Shown here: positions 13,559 through 22,988 of the stretch, in pieces
Position numbering within the stretch: position 1 is the stretch's first letter
How the letters are laid out: every line of letters starts with the position of its first letter
Assembly (NCBI RefSeq): GCF_009707385.1
Contig: NZ_CP046115.1
Span: 2,294,001-2,358,000, forward strand
Reading direction: 5' to 3'
Source of the DNA: Klebsiella oxytoca
GTDB lineage: Bacteria; Pseudomonadota; Gammaproteobacteria; Enterobacterales; Enterobacteriaceae
Length of the DNA stretch: 64,000 bases
Notes under the pieces: model-generated
The model's input: the letters and a program-made list of their open reading frames with translations, nothing else
What the model was told of the DNA's origin: nothing
The model's database searches: none
Program-made: the position numbers and the translations under genes

Positions 13559-15601
13559 ATGTTGCGTTTATCTTTTAGCGTTCTGCGGGCTTTCGCCGTA
13601 CTGTTGCTGCTGTCTGCCAGTGCGGCTATTGCCGAAAGCAAGATGGTTATTGTCAAAGATGCCTCGCAGATCCCCGCCGGCGCTATTCCGGCGTATGAAC
13701 ATATCCTCTCTTTTGACTCCAGGGCGCGTTTTAACCCGGATGGCAGCATGGAGATGCAGGAAAATATTAAGGTCCTTGCGCTGGGAAATGAGATCCGCCG
13801 AGGTATTTTCCGCACGCTGCCCCTGACATGGAACCGTCAGGACGGAAAGATTTTTAGCGTCAATTATGAGATTAAATCGGTTTCGCGCGATGGGGAATAT
13901 GAGCCCTATAGCCTTGATAAAGAGGCAAAAACGCTGACATTACGCATTGGGAGCGCGCAACAAACGCTCAGGCCGGGGATCTACAATTATGAGATTCGTT
14001 ATCAGGTCAGTAATCATTTCAGCCGCTTCCCCGAGTGGGACGAGCTCTACTGGAACGTGACGGGTAATGACTGGGCCTGGCCCATCAGTAAGGCCAGCTT
14101 TCGTCTTGAATTACCGGACGCCGCCGCGAACCTCAGCGCTGATGCTAAAGACGGCAGACTACGCTCGATTGATGTGTATACCGGAGCCGCAGGCGCAAAC
14201 GAGCATAACGCGGAGATTCTTGCCGATGGCAGCGTGCGCACGGTGCGGTCTCTGGCAAAAGGAGAGGGGCTAACCGTAGTTTATACCTGGCCCAGGGCGA
14301 TTCTGGCGGGCGCTGCGGCTCCTGAGGCCGCTTTACCGCTGGTGCATCTGCTTATCCCGACGCTGAAAACCTCTGTGGTATGGCTGCCGCTGCTGTTGAT
14401 GGTTGGGTATTACCTGCTGTGGTGGCGAAAAAACGTTACCGGAACCGGATTGAGGATGCCGCCGGTGGTCCCACTCTATTCGCTGCCTTCTTCAATGTCG
14501 CCCGGTTATCTGCGTTTTATCACCCGACGCAAATATGATGATATGGCTTTTAGCAGTGATTTATTAGCGCTGGTGGCAAAGCGCGGAATGGCGGTAATGG
14601 GTAACAAAAAACAATCCCACAGCCCGTGGCTATCGGAGTCCGGAGTAAAACAGCATCTGACCCGGTTACCCGTTGACGGGAACAAACGCCTGAACAGTAA
14701 TGACCTAAAGCTCTTAAGTACTCTTTTTAAGGGAAAACAGAAAAATATCGATATCAGTAGGGCCCACCAGCCGTCTATGCAGAATGCGCGTAAACTTCAG
14801 GAGACGCGTTGTGAAGAACTGCGGGCTAAACTATTTCGTAAATGGGGGCAGCCGTTGCGGCGCTGCATCTATATTGCGCTGCTGGTGCCGGTAGCCTGCG
14901 GATTATGGGTGAATACGGAGGCCGCGCTGCTCACTATCCCGGCTCTGCTCTTTATGCTGATTGGCGGAGCAATGTTGACTTTTCTGCTGCGGTTTTTATG
15001 TCGTCCCCGGGAAATATGGCGCGCCTGGGGGCCGGTTCCGTTATTTTTTTCTGTCGTGACTGGACCATTCGCAACGCTGGGCGGCGGGCTTTTTATCTTT
15101 GGTATTGTGCCCATCACTCAGCTACCGGCCGGATATATTGGCGCGTTGCTGGTGGCCTTCGCCCTGTGCGTTTTCGTTGGCTGGAAAACGCCGCGCTATA
15201 CGCAGCGCGGGCTGGACGAGCTGGCAATCGCCAAAGGGTTGAAGCTGTATCTCGGCACCGCTGAGAAGCATCGCTATCAGGCTATCTATCCGCCCACGCA
15301 GATGATTTCCCATTTTGAAGAGCTGCTGCCCGTCGCGCTGGCGCTGGGGGTGGGGAAAACCTGGGCCAATACCTTTGCTCACTATCTGAGTACCACTGGA
15401 GCCATGTCGGAAGCTTTTGCCAGCGCCGACTGGGGGAGCGTAAGTCACTTCAACGAGTCCTGCAGCACATCTTCTATGGCAACGCCGGATAGCAGTTCAG
15501 GTAGCGGTTCATCTTCTGGCTCAAGCTATAGAGGTTCCGGCTCTTCTGGTGGCGGTTCATCCGGCGGAGGTTCGGGCGGCGGCGGTGGCGGCGGCTGGTA
15601 A
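13559..15601 (+). CDS. DUF2207 membrane protein with glycine-rich tail
   Basis: A 680-residue envelope protein. A signal peptide (ending SASAAIA) precedes a beta-rich DUF2207 region (about residues 35-255, with RRGIFRTLPLTW and YRYQVSNHF-like blocks), a membrane segment near 280, a cytoplasmic stretch, several more membrane segments at about 440-540, and a low-complexity serine/glycine tail ending GGGGGGGW. It forms a pair with the LemA gene just upstream. The same architecture and the same tail recur in YciQ at 47804-49699, so the two are paralogs. Function unknown. The start ATG 13559 begins the signal peptide. Confidence 0.87.
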   Translation: MLRLSFSVLRAFAVLLLLSASAAIAESKMVIVKDASQIPAGAIPAYEHILSFDSRARFNPDGSMEMQENIKVLALGNEIRRGIFRTLPLTWNRQDGKIFSVNYEIKSVSRDGEYEPYSLDKEAKTLTLRIGSAQQTLRPGIYNYEIRYQVSNHFSRFPEWDELYWNVTGNDWAWPISKASFRLELPDAAANLSADAKDGRLRSIDVYTGAAGANEHNAEILADGSVRTVRSLAKGEGLTVVYTWPRAILAGAAAPEAALPLVHLLIPTLKTSVVWLPLLLMVGYYLLWWRKNVTGTGLRMPPVVPLYSLPSSMSPGYLRFITRRKYDDMAFSSDLLALVAKRGMAVMGNKKQSHSPWLSESGVKQHLTRLPVDGNKRLNSNDLKLLSTLFKGKQKNIDISRAHQPSMQNARKLQETRCEELRAKLFRKWGQPLRRCIYIALLVPVACGLWVNTEAALLTIPALLFMLIGGAMLTFLLRFLCRPREIWRAWGPVPLFFSVVTGPFATLGGGLFIFGIVPITQLPAGYIGALLVAFALCVFVGWKTPRYTQRGLDELAIAKGLKLYLGTAEKHRYQAIYPPTQMISHFEELLPVALALGVGKTWANTFAHYLSTTGAMSEAFASADWGSVSHFNESCSTSSMATPDSSSGSGSSSGSSYRGSGSSGGGSSGGGSGGGGGGGW

Positions 15602-15635
15602 AAAAACGGGCGCTCACGCTGCTGACACCGCCCGT
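15600..15635 (-). terminator. Terminator downstream of cho
   Basis: Stem ACGGGCG / CGCCCGT (15606-15612 with 15629-15635) is followed on the minus strand by a T run. It lies about 110 bases beyond the cho stop and directly after the converging DUF2207 gene. Confidence 0.65.
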
Positions 15636-15746
15636 CGGTTTGAATTTCCCGGCGCGCTTCGCTCGCGTGAGCCTACCAAATAACTACCTGCGATAAGAAA
15701 CAAGGACGGACAAGGTGTGGCGCCACCCGGCGGAAAATAACCCGTT

Positions 15747-16607
15747 TTACAGCGGATGAAGCTTATAGCTGCCGCTGAGCAGCGGTTTGCACAATATTTT
15801 GTAACCGTCCTGGTCAAACTTTGCCGACAGGCGAGTGAGCGACGACGCCTGCGACAGGGAGTCTACGGCACCGAGCCACAGCCAGTTATGAATAATGTGG
15901 TATTGCGTCATATCATCGCTGCTCTCTTCCAGGGCGACCGCTCCTGCCCATGGCCAGCACACCAGCTGCATCTTGTGCATGTTTTCCAGCAGCCGCTGAT
16001 GATGAGACTCGACGCTCTCTTTGCCGCAGCAGGCACCCGCGCAGCGGCCCAGCGCCGAGCGAAAACAGGCGCGCCCGCGGTTGAGCGGCTCCAGCCCCAT
16101 TAAGCCGTAACAAAGGCGATGCTCATCGGCGATTTTTTGCAGCGCCTGCAGCGCCGCGCGGCGGTTGGCGAATAGGCCATACAGATCGCTTTGTTGCGAA
16201 AAATCCAGCTCGCTGGCGTAAACCACCTGAGGACTGCCGTCAGCAAGGCGTAAAGAACACAGCTGCCTGTTTTGCCGCAGACGCTTGTTGAATAGCGGCT
16301 GCTGTTCTTTGATCAGCTGCGCTTCTAACAGGAGCGCGCCAAGTTCACCGGCCGTTCGTTGCCAGGAAATACGCCTTGCCTGGCGCAGCATAGCCGCTTC
16401 GTCGGGCGTGCGCAGATGCGATAACACCCGGCTGCGGATATTCACGCTTTTGCCGATATAGAGCGGCAGGGTATCGCTTTCGCCGTGGAACAGATACACG
16501 CCCGGCTGTTTTGGCAGCGCTTCAAGCCACGGACGCAGATGCTCGGGGTATTCATAGATTGCCGCGGCTTCAAATTCGAGACGCGGGGCGGATTGCCTTC
16601 TTGCCAC
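15747..16607 (-). CDS. cho: Cho, excinuclease homolog (UvrC N-terminal paralog)
   Basis: SOS-induced nucleotide excision repair endonuclease that makes the 3' incision with UvrAB, notably at bulky lesions. The 286-residue protein contains a GIY-YIG nuclease domain (QPGVYLFHG...LPLYIGKSVNIRSRV) at about residues 33-110 and the UvrC-like block up to the cysteine-containing CFRSALGRCAGACCG. It lacks the UvrC C-terminal half, as Cho does. A LexA box lies immediately upstream. Confidence 0.94.
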   Translation of the reverse strand: MARRQSAPRLEFEAAAIYEYPEHLRPWLEALPKQPGVYLFHGESDTLPLYIGKSVNIRSRVLSHLRTPDEAAMLRQARRISWQRTAGELGALLLEAQLIKEQQPLFNKRLRQNRQLCSLRLADGSPQVVYASELDFSQQSDLYGLFANRRAALQALQKIADEHRLCYGLMGLEPLNRGRACFRSALGRCAGACCGKESVESHHQRLLENMHKMQLVCWPWAGAVALEESSDDMTQYHIIHNWLWLGAVDSLSQASSLTRLSAKFDQDGYKILCKPLLSGSYKLHPL

Positions 16608-16619
16608 TTTTACTCCTGG

Positions 16620-16639
16620 TGCTGTTTATTTATCCAGTA
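16620..16639 (-). promoter_or_regulatory. LexA box of cho
   Basis: On the minus strand the site reads TACTGGATAAATAAACAGCA: CTG-N10-CAG with an AT-rich centre. It starts 13 bases upstream of the cho start codon, so SOS control is expected. Confidence 0.88.
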
Positions 16640-16667
16640 TAGCAATCGAATGACATAGCGAAAAGGA

Positions 16668-16698
16668 TAAAAAAACACCCCGATGTGAGTCGGGGTGC
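16668..16698 (-). terminator. Terminator of nadE
   Basis: CACCCCGA / TCGGGGTG stem followed on the minus strand by a seven-base T run, 15 bases past the nadE stop. Confidence 0.88.
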
Positions 16699-16712
16699 GC
16701 GCAGGAAGAGGA

Positions 16713-17540
16713 TTATTTTTTCCAGAAGTCGTCGAAGACGGTAATTGGAGGTCGGCGTTTGTGTTCAGTTTTCAGATACCAGCCTTCAATGGTTTTGGCG
16801 GTTTTCTCGTCCAGCGTTTTGCCTTCTAAGTAGTCATCAATATTTTCATAGGTCACTCCCAGCGCGACTTCGTCAGGCAGGGAGGGGCGATCGTCTTCAA
16901 GGTCGGCGGTCGGCAGTTTTTTATACAGGTGTTCCGGGCAGCCTAAATGCGCCAGCAGCTGTTTACCCTGACGTTTATTGAGGCGGAAAATAGGATTAAT
17001 ATCCGTACCGCCATCACCGTATTTGGTGAAAAATCCGGTAATCGCTTCCGCCGCGTGATCGGTACCCACTACGACGCCATGGGTCATGCCAGCAATGCTG
17101 TACTGCGCCTTCATGCGTTCACGGGCTTTTTCATTACCGCGAACGAAGTCGCTAAGCTCAATTCCGGCTTCGCGCAGCGCCTGTTCGCTGGCCAGTACGG
17201 CACTCTTAATATTGACCGTTAATACGCGATCCGGCTGGATAAACGCTATTGCGTCCTGGCAGTCCTGCTCGTCCGCCTGTACGCCGTACGGGAGACGAAC
17301 GGCAATAAACTGTAGGCTACTGTCACCGGTTTCGGCGCGTAGCTCGTTGATCGCCAGCTGACACAATTTACCGGTGAGCGTCGAATCCTGACCGCCGCTG
17401 ATGCCGAGGACCAGTGACTTAATAAAAGGATATCTTTGCAGATAGGACTTCAGAAAATCTACGCTGCGGCGTATTTCACCTTCGACATCGATCTGGGGTT
17501 TTGCGCCCAGCGCCTGAATAATCTCTTGTTGTAGCGTCAT
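16713..17540 (-). CDS. nadE: NH3-dependent NAD+ synthetase
   Basis: Makes NAD+ from deamido-NAD+, ATP and ammonia, the last step of NAD synthesis. The PP-loop motif SGGQDST and the later [20 protein letters not shown] block are clear. The length of 275 residues equals E. coli when ATG 17540 ([12 protein letters not shown]) is used; an upstream in-frame start at 17579 would add 13 residues with no family support. Single gene with its own terminator. Confidence 0.95.
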   Translation of the reverse strand: MTLQQEIIQALGAKPQIDVEGEIRRSVDFLKSYLQRYPFIKSLVLGISGGQDSTLTGKLCQLAINELRAETGDSSLQFIAVRLPYGVQADEQDCQDAIAFIQPDRVLTVNIKSAVLASEQALREAGIELSDFVRGNEKARERMKAQYSIAGMTHGVVVGTDHAAEAITGFFTKYGDGGTDINPIFRLNKRQGKQLLAHLGCPEHLYKKLPTADLEDDRPSLPDEVALGVTYENIDDYLEGKTLDEKTAKTIEGWYLKTEHKRRPPITVFDDFWKK

Positions 17541-17770
17541 CGCGCCCTCCGGGAAGTGAATCAGTTTGGCAATCGGCAAGGGTTTAACCTACCTCTTTGA
17601 CGCTAAAACGACAAGGATCACAGTTTTGAGTGGTGCAAAAGCGCGCTGTCTCAATGACATAGGCTTTATTATTGGAAAGGTCTTAATTTTGCGGCATTTC
17701 TACCTTCGGCTTGAAAAATAACGATATTTATTCCAGGCTTATTAACACACCAAAAAAAAGAGGATGGAAT

Positions 17771-18109
17771 ATGAACAAGCATTTTGCAGGATTTCTGGGT
17801 GCAGCAGCAGTATTGACTATGCTGGCAGGCTGTACGGCTTACGACCGTACCAAAGATCAGTTCACGCAGCCGGTGGTGAAAGACGTTAAAAAAGGGATGA
17901 CCCGAGCTCAGGTGGCGCAAATTGCCGGTAAACCTTCATCAGAAGTTACCATGATCCACGCTCGCGGTACCTGCCAGACCTACATCTTGGGTCAACGCGA
18001 TGGTAAAATTGAGACCTATTTTGTCGCGCTGGATGATACCGGCCACGTTATGAATTCTGGTTATCAGACCTGCGCAGAGTATGACACTGACCCGCGCAAT
18101 AGTAAGTAA
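17771..18109 (+). CDS. osmE: OsmE, osmotically inducible lipoprotein
   Basis: A 112-residue envelope lipoprotein of the SmpA/OmlA-like fold. The lipobox LAGC places the acylated cysteine at about residue 21. The domain motif [18 protein letters not shown] follows. In E. coli it is induced by high osmolarity and stationary phase (RpoS); that regulation is assumed, not seen. ATG 17771 has GAGGATGG upstream. Confidence 0.94.
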   Translation: MNKHFAGFLGAAAVLTMLAGCTAYDRTKDQFTQPVVKDVKKGMTRAQVAQIAGKPSSEVTMIHARGTCQTYILGQRDGKIETYFVALDDTGHVMNSGYQTCAEYDTDPRNSK

Positions 18110-18137
18110 CATCCCGTCGTAACGCTGATTTCTACGT

Positions 18138-18166
18138 AAGCCCGACCACTGGTCGGGCTTTTTTAT
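18138..18166 (+). terminator. Terminator of osmE
   Basis: AAGCCCGACC / GGTCGGGCTT stem with an ACT loop followed by TTTT, 29 bases past the osmE stop. Confidence 0.9.
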
Positions 18167-18181
18167 GATTTATCATGCTTA

Positions 18182-18225
18182 TTTAATTGCGCGAATTATT
18201 TGAGGGAAATGTGAAGGCAGTCAAA
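18182..18225 (+). promoter_or_regulatory. Candidate NagC and CRP sites upstream of chbB
   Basis: TTTAATTGCGCGAATTATT (18182-18200) is an AT-flanked palindrome resembling a NagC operator. TGTGAAGGCAGTCAAA (18210-18225) matches the CRP consensus except for one base in the second half site. In E. coli the chb operon is repressed by NagC and ChbR and activated by CRP and ChbR, so these positions make sense. Confidence 0.5.
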
Positions 18226-18393
18226 ACGCGAGGTCAATGAGAGACAATTCTTATCAAGGAGGAATTATCCACGCCCGGGACGATGCCGTATACTCAATGC
18301 ATAAACAATACTAATTTAAAGATACAGGTCTTACCTCCTCTCCGGTAGCGACGATACCGAGGGGACCAGGTCACACAAATTGAGGAAGCGTTC

Positions 18394-18714
18394 ATGGAAA
18401 AGAAACATATCTACCTGTTCTGTTCTGCCGGGATGTCTACATCACTGCTGGTATCTAAGATGCGCGCCCAGGCCGAAAAATATGAGGTGCCGGTTATTAT
18501 TGAAGCATTTCCCGAGACCTTAGCCGCGGAGAAGGGCCCTGATGCTGATGTCGTATTATTAGGCCCGCAGATTTCCTACATGCTGCCGGATATTCAGCGT
18601 TTACTGCCCAACAAACCAGTAGAAGTTATTGATTCCGTTCTGTACGGCAAAATCGATGGTTTAGGTGTTCTGAAAGCGGCCGTTGCGGCCATTAAGAAAG
18701 CTGCTGCACAATAA
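18394..18714 (+). CDS. chbB: Chitobiose PTS component IIB
   Basis: EIIB of the N,N'-diacetylchitobiose phosphotransferase system, 106 residues, cytoplasmic. The phosphocysteine C10 lies in [13 protein letters not shown]. It passes phosphate from ChbA to the sugar carried by ChbC. First gene of chbBCARFG. ATG 18394 is preceded by TGAGGAAG. Confidence 0.96.
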   Translation: MEKKHIYLFCSAGMSTSLLVSKMRAQAEKYEVPVIIEAFPETLAAEKGPDADVVLLGPQISYMLPDIQRLLPNKPVEVIDSVLYGKIDGLGVLKAAVAAIKKAAAQ

Positions 18715-18734
18715 TTTTATTTTAAAACTCGACA

Positions 18735-18798
18735 TATTTCGGATAGCAGTGGTTGAAATCTCGTGAGGGTGTATTTTTACTGCTCGCTGTCCGAAATA
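18735..18798 (+). other. Stem-loop in the chbB-chbC spacer
   Basis: TATTTCGGA (18735-18743) pairs perfectly with TCCGAAATA (18790-18798), and AGCAGT (18745-18750) with ACTGCT (18779-18784). It forms an imperfect hairpin upstream of the ChiX pairing site. There is no T run, so it may protect or process the mRNA rather than terminate it. Confidence 0.55.
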
Positions 18799-18813
18799 CT
18801 CAGAGTTTATTTT

Positions 18814-18834
18814 CCCGTCAAAGAGTAATTTCAT
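18814..18834 (+). promoter_or_regulatory. ChiX sRNA decoy site in chbBC mRNA
   Basis: The 21-base stretch beginning CCCGTCAAAGAG and ending AATTTCAT is complementary to the ChiX (MicM) sRNA seed as I recall it, with one mismatch. In E. coli and Salmonella this chbBC spacer captures ChiX and triggers its decay, which relieves repression of the chitoporin gene chiP. Conservation here implies the same circuit. Confidence 0.75.
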
Positions 18835-18881
18835 CCATCATTGCCGCAATAATTATATTGCGGCCTTAAAGGGTATTTATT

Positions 18882-20240
18882 ATGAGTAAAGTGATTGATT
18901 CGCTTGAAAAGGTACTCCTTCCGTTCGCAGTAAAAATAGGAAGGCAGCCTCACGTCAATGCAATTAAAAATGGTTTTATTAAGTTAATGCCATTGACGCT
19001 AGCCGGGGCTATGTTTGTTTTAATTAACAACGTATTTCTCAGCTTTGGCGACGGCTCATTCTTTTATTCAATGGGTATTCGCCTGGATGCCTCAACCATT
19101 GAAACCCTGAACGGTTTTAAAGCTATCGGCGGTAACGTTTATAACGGTACGCTCGGCATTATGTCGCTAATGGCGCCTTTCTTTATAGGTGCGGCATTAG
19201 CGGAAGAGCGAAAAGTGGACCCGATGGCCGCAGGTTTACTGGCCGTGGCGGCATTCATGACCGTTACGCCTTATAGCGTTGGTGAAGCTTATGCCGTTGG
19301 CGCTAATTGGTTAGGCGGCGCGAATATTATCTCTGGTATCGTGATCGGTCTGGTCGTCGCGGAGATGTTTACTTTTATCGTGCATCGCAATTGGGTGATT
19401 ACGCTGCCGTCCAGCGTACCGGCTTCGGTTTCTCGTTCATTCTCGGCGGTTATTCCAGCCTTTATTATCCTCTCTATTATGGGGATTATCTCCTGGGCGC
19501 TGACCCATTGGGGGACTAACTTCCACCAGATCATCATGGACACCATCTCCACGCCGCTGGCTTCAATGGGCGCTGTCGTAGGCTGGGCGTACGTGATTTT
19601 CACCTCGCTGCTGTGGTTCTTCGGCGTACACGGTTCGCTGGCGCTGTCGGCGCTGGATAGCGGGATCATGACGCCATGGGCGCTGGAAAACATCGCCACC
19701 TATCAGCAGTACGGTTCTGTCGAAGCCGCGCTGGCCGCAGGTAAGAGCTTCCATATGTGGGCCAAGCCGATGCTTGATTCCTACATCTTCCTCGGCGGTA
19801 CCGGTGCGACTCTGGGCTTGATCATCGCTATCTTTATCGCTTCACGTCGCGAAGACCATCGTCAGGTCGCTAAGCTGGCGCTGCCGTCAGGCATCTTCCA
19901 GATTAACGAGCCAATCCTGTTCGGTCTGCCGATTATTATGAACCCGGTGATGTTTATTCCGTTCATCCTGATTCAGCCTCTGCTGGCGGCCATCACCATG
20001 ACGGCATATACCCTGGGCATCATTCCGCCGATTACCAACATCGCGCCGTGGACCATGCCTACCGGTTTAGGGGCCTTCTTTAACACCAACGGTAGCGTAG
20101 CTGCTCTGCTGCTGGCCCTGTTCAACCTTGCTGTAGCAACGCTGGTCTACCTGCCGTTTGTGGTGATATCCAACAAAGCGCAGGGCGTCATTGAGCAGGA
20201 AGAGAGCGAAGAAGATATTGCTAACGCACTGAAATTCTAA
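18882..20240 (+). CDS. chbC: Chitobiose PTS permease component IIC
   Basis: Membrane channel of the chitobiose PTS, 452 residues, lactose/cellobiose EIIC family with about ten membrane segments. The family loop [19 protein letters not shown] contains the conserved glutamate used in sugar binding. It lies 167 bases after chbB; the spacer carries a hairpin and the ChiX pairing site. Confidence 0.96.
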   Translation: MSKVIDSLEKVLLPFAVKIGRQPHVNAIKNGFIKLMPLTLAGAMFVLINNVFLSFGDGSFFYSMGIRLDASTIETLNGFKAIGGNVYNGTLGIMSLMAPFFIGAALAEERKVDPMAAGLLAVAAFMTVTPYSVGEAYAVGANWLGGANIISGIVIGLVVAEMFTFIVHRNWVITLPSSVPASVSRSFSAVIPAFIILSIMGIISWALTHWGTNFHQIIMDTISTPLASMGAVVGWAYVIFTSLLWFFGVHGSLALSALDSGIMTPWALENIATYQQYGSVEAALAAGKSFHMWAKPMLDSYIFLGGTGATLGLIIAIFIASRREDHRQVAKLALPSGIFQINEPILFGLPIIMNPVMFIPFILIQPLLAAITMTAYTLGIIPPITNIAPWTMPTGLGAFFNTNGSVAALLLALFNLAVATLVYLPFVVISNKAQGVIEQEESEEDIANALKF

Positions 20241-20294
20241 TATTGCGCGGTACGGGAGGTTTCCCGTACCGTCTGAAAAAATAAGGGAGACATT

Positions 20295-20642
20295 ATGTTT
20301 GATCTGGATAACATCTCAGCAGAAGAAACCGCGGTAAACGACCTCGAAGAGGTGGTGATGGGGCTGATTATCAACTCCGGACAAGCGCGCAGCCTGGCTT
20401 ATGCCGCGCTGAAGCAGGCCAAGCAGGGCGATTTTGAGGCGGCTAAAGCCATGATGGAACAATCGCGGATGGCTCTGAGCGAAGCGCATCTCGTGCAGAC
20501 TCAGCTGATTGAAAGCGATGAGGGAGAAGGAAAAATGAAGGTGAGTCTGGTGCTGGTACATGCGCAAGATCATCTGATGACCTCAATGCTGGCCCGTGAG
20601 CTGGTTGCCGAATTGATCGAGCTGCACGAGAAGGTACAATAG
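20295..20642 (+). CDS. chbA: Chitobiose PTS component IIA
   Basis: EIIA of the chitobiose system, 115 residues, all-helical lactose-type IIA that forms a trimer. The phosphoaccepting histidine lies in the LVLVHAQDHLM region. It receives phosphate from HPr and donates it to ChbB. The ATG follows AAGGGAGA. Confidence 0.95.
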   Translation: MFDLDNISAEETAVNDLEEVVMGLIINSGQARSLAYAALKQAKQGDFEAAKAMMEQSRMALSEAHLVQTQLIESDEGEGKMKVSLVLVHAQDHLMTSMLARELVAELIELHEKVQ

Positions 20643-20654
20643 GTCATCGACGCG

Positions 20655-21494
20655 ATGAGGCAGCCAAAAATGATGACCACTGAGATCAGTACCGCCCAGG
20701 AGCAACAACTCTTTAACGGCAAGAATTTTCACGTGGTCATCTATAACAAAACGGAGAGCGTAAGCGGGCTTCACCAGCATGATTACTACGAATACACCAT
20801 CGTTTTAACCGGCCGCTATTATCAGATTATCAACGGTAAGCGGGTGCTGCTGGAGCGCGGGGATTTTGTCTTCATCCCAATGGGGTCGCATCACCAGAGT
20901 TTTTATGAATTTGGCGCGACGCGCATTCTTAACGTTGGCATCAGCAAGAGCTTCTTTGAGAAGCACTATTTGCCGCTGCTGCCGTTTGGGCTGGTCGCCT
21001 CTCAGGTCTATGGCGTTAAAAGTACTTTTCTCAGTTATATTGAGTCGGTTATTGCATCACTGAATTTTCGTGAAACTGAATTTGACGAATTTATCGAACT
21101 GGTTTCTTTCTACATTCTGAATCGTTTGCGTCACTATCGTGAAGAGCCCGTTGAAGATGTTATTCCACAGTGGCTGAAAAATACCGTTGAAGGTATGCAT
21201 GATAAACTAAAGTTTGGCGAGGGGGCTCTGGAAAATATGGTAGAGCTTTCCGGGAAAAGTCAGGAATACTTAACCCGTGCGACTCAGCGTTATTATGCCA
21301 AGACGCCGATGCAGATGATTAACGATATTCGCATCAATTTTGCCAAGAAACAGTTAGAAATAACCAACTACTCGGTGACCGATATTGCCTATGAGTCGGG
21401 GTACAGCAGCCCAAGTCTGTTTATTAAAACATTCAAGAAGCTGACTTCATTTACCCCCAGTAGCTACCGGAAACACCTCACCAGTATTAATTAA
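20655..21494 (+). CDS. chbR: ChbR, AraC-family regulator of the chb operon
   Basis: Dual regulator of chitobiose use, 279 residues: cupin-like sensing domain (about 25-110, with [20 protein letters not shown]) and a C-terminal AraC helix-turn-helix pair (about 180-275, with [20 protein letters not shown]). In E. coli it represses without inducer and activates with the phosphorylated, deacetylated sugar. ATG 20655 best matches the E. coli N-terminus; ATGs at 20670 and 20673 are alternatives. Confidence 0.93.
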   Translation: MRQPKMMTTEISTAQEQQLFNGKNFHVVIYNKTESVSGLHQHDYYEYTIVLTGRYYQIINGKRVLLERGDFVFIPMGSHHQSFYEFGATRILNVGISKSFFEKHYLPLLPFGLVASQVYGVKSTFLSYIESVIASLNFRETEFDEFIELVSFYILNRLRHYREEPVEDVIPQWLKNTVEGMHDKLKFGEGALENMVELSGKSQEYLTRATQRYYAKTPMQMINDIRINFAKKQLEITNYSVTDIAYESGYSSPSLFIKTFKKLTSFTPSSYRKHLTSIN

Positions 21495-21519
21495 CCGAGC
21501 GCGGGTATTCCGCGCGGTC

Positions 21520-21546
21520 TATACCCTAAATAATTCGAGTTGCATG
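21520..21546. repeat. Possible dispersed enterobacterial repeat fragment
   Basis: The stretch from TATACCCTAAATAATTC to GAGTTGCAT resembles a short intergenic motif that I recall recurring in many enterobacterial genomes. Only this one copy is in the window, so the call rests on memory. It lies in the 135-base chbR-chbF spacer, just after a small GC-rich hairpin (GAGCGCGGGTATTCCGCGC). Confidence 0.4.
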
Positions 21547-21629
21547 ACGGGTATAAATATTCAAATTAACTGTCCGTATTTACACGGAGAGCGGGTGTCG
21601 CATATGCGCTATCCGCAAGGGAGAAAAAG

Positions 21630-22976
21630 ATGAGCCAGAAATTGAAGGTAGTGACTATCGGCGGCGGCAGCAGCTATACCCCGGAATTACTTGAAGGATT
21701 CCTGAAGCGTTATCATGAACTGCCGATCGGTGAACTGTGGCTGGTGGACGTCGCGGAAGGGCAAGAAAAGCTCGATATTATCCACGCCCTGTGCGAACGA
21801 ATGGTAGAAAAAGCCGGCGTCCCGATGAAAGTCTACAAAACCCTCGATCGCCGCACGGCGCTGGAAGGGGCTGACTTTGTCACCACCCAGCTGCGCGTCG
21901 GCCAGCTTAAAGCGCGCGAGAAAGATGAACGTATTCCGCTGAGCTACGGCTATTTGGGCCAGGAAACCAACGGCGCAGGCGGCCTGTTTAAAGGTCTGCG
22001 TACCATTCCGGTTATTTTTGACATCGTAAAAGATGTCCAGGAAGTCTGCCCGAACGCCTGGGTTATCAACTTTACCAACCCGGCGGGGATGGTAACCGAA
22101 GCGGTTTATCGTCATACCGGCTTCAAACGCTTTATCGGCGTGTGCAATATTCCGATTGGTATGAAGATGTTTATCACCGACGTGCTGAAGCTGAGCCCGA
22201 GCGATGAGCTGAATATCGATCTTTTTGGTCTGAATCACCTGGTATTTGTTCGTGATGTGCTGGTTAACGGCGTTTCACGCTTTGACGAGCTGCTTGATGG
22301 CGTAGCGTCAGGCCGTTTAACTGCCAACTCGGTGAAAAATATCTTCGACCTGCCGTTCAGCGAAGGCCTGATTCGTTCGCTACGACTGATCCCATGTTCC
22401 TATCTGCTCTACTACTTCAAGCCAAAAGAGATGCTGGCGATTGAAATGGGCGAGTACTATAAAGGCGGCGCGCGCGCGCAGGTGGTGCAGAAGGTGGAGA
22501 AACAGCTATTTGAGCTGTACAAGGATCCGGATCTCAACGTTAAACCTAAAGAGCTCGAGCAGCGCGGCGGGGCGTATTACTCCGATGCGGCCTGTGAAGT
22601 GATTAACGCTATTTATAATGATAAGCAGGCTGAACATTACGTTAACGTGCCGCACCATGGCCACGTCGATAATATCCCAGCCGACTGGGCGGTAGAGATG
22701 ACCTGTACGCTTGGCCGCGATGGCGCGAAACCAACGCCGCGTATCACTCATTTCGATGAGAAAGTGCTGGGGCTGATTTATACCATCAAAGGCTTTGAAG
22801 TCGCGGCCAGCGAAGCGGCAATCAGCGGTGAACTGGATGATGTTCTGCTGGCGCTTAACCTGAGCCCGCTGATCCACTCCGATCGCGATGCCGAAAAGCT
22901 GGCGCGTGAGATGATCCTCGCGCACGAGCAGTGGCTGCCAAACTTTGCGGCGACTATCGAAAAACTGAAACAGTAA
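21630..22976 (+). CDS. chbF: 6-phospho-beta-glucosidase of the chitobiose pathway
   Basis: Family GH4 hydrolase, 448 residues, that cleaves phosphorylated chitobiose after deacetylation. It needs NAD+ and a divalent metal. The N-terminal dinucleotide site (VTIGGGSSYTPELLEG), the NFTNPAG block, and the metal-site region VCNIPIG...FGLNHL are visible. RBS AGGGAGAAA precedes ATG 21630. Twelve bases separate it from chbG. Confidence 0.95.
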   Translation: MSQKLKVVTIGGGSSYTPELLEGFLKRYHELPIGELWLVDVAEGQEKLDIIHALCERMVEKAGVPMKVYKTLDRRTALEGADFVTTQLRVGQLKAREKDERIPLSYGYLGQETNGAGGLFKGLRTIPVIFDIVKDVQEVCPNAWVINFTNPAGMVTEAVYRHTGFKRFIGVCNIPIGMKMFITDVLKLSPSDELNIDLFGLNHLVFVRDVLVNGVSRFDELLDGVASGRLTANSVKNIFDLPFSEGLIRSLRLIPCSYLLYYFKPKEMLAIEMGEYYKGGARAQVVQKVEKQLFELYKDPDLNVKPKELEQRGGAYYSDAACEVINAIYNDKQAEHYVNVPHHGHVDNIPADWAVEMTCTLGRDGAKPTPRITHFDEKVLGLIYTIKGFEVAASEAAISGELDDVLLALNLSPLIHSDRDAEKLAREMILAHEQWLPNFAATIEKLKQ

Positions 22977-22988
22977 CGGGAGCGGCTC

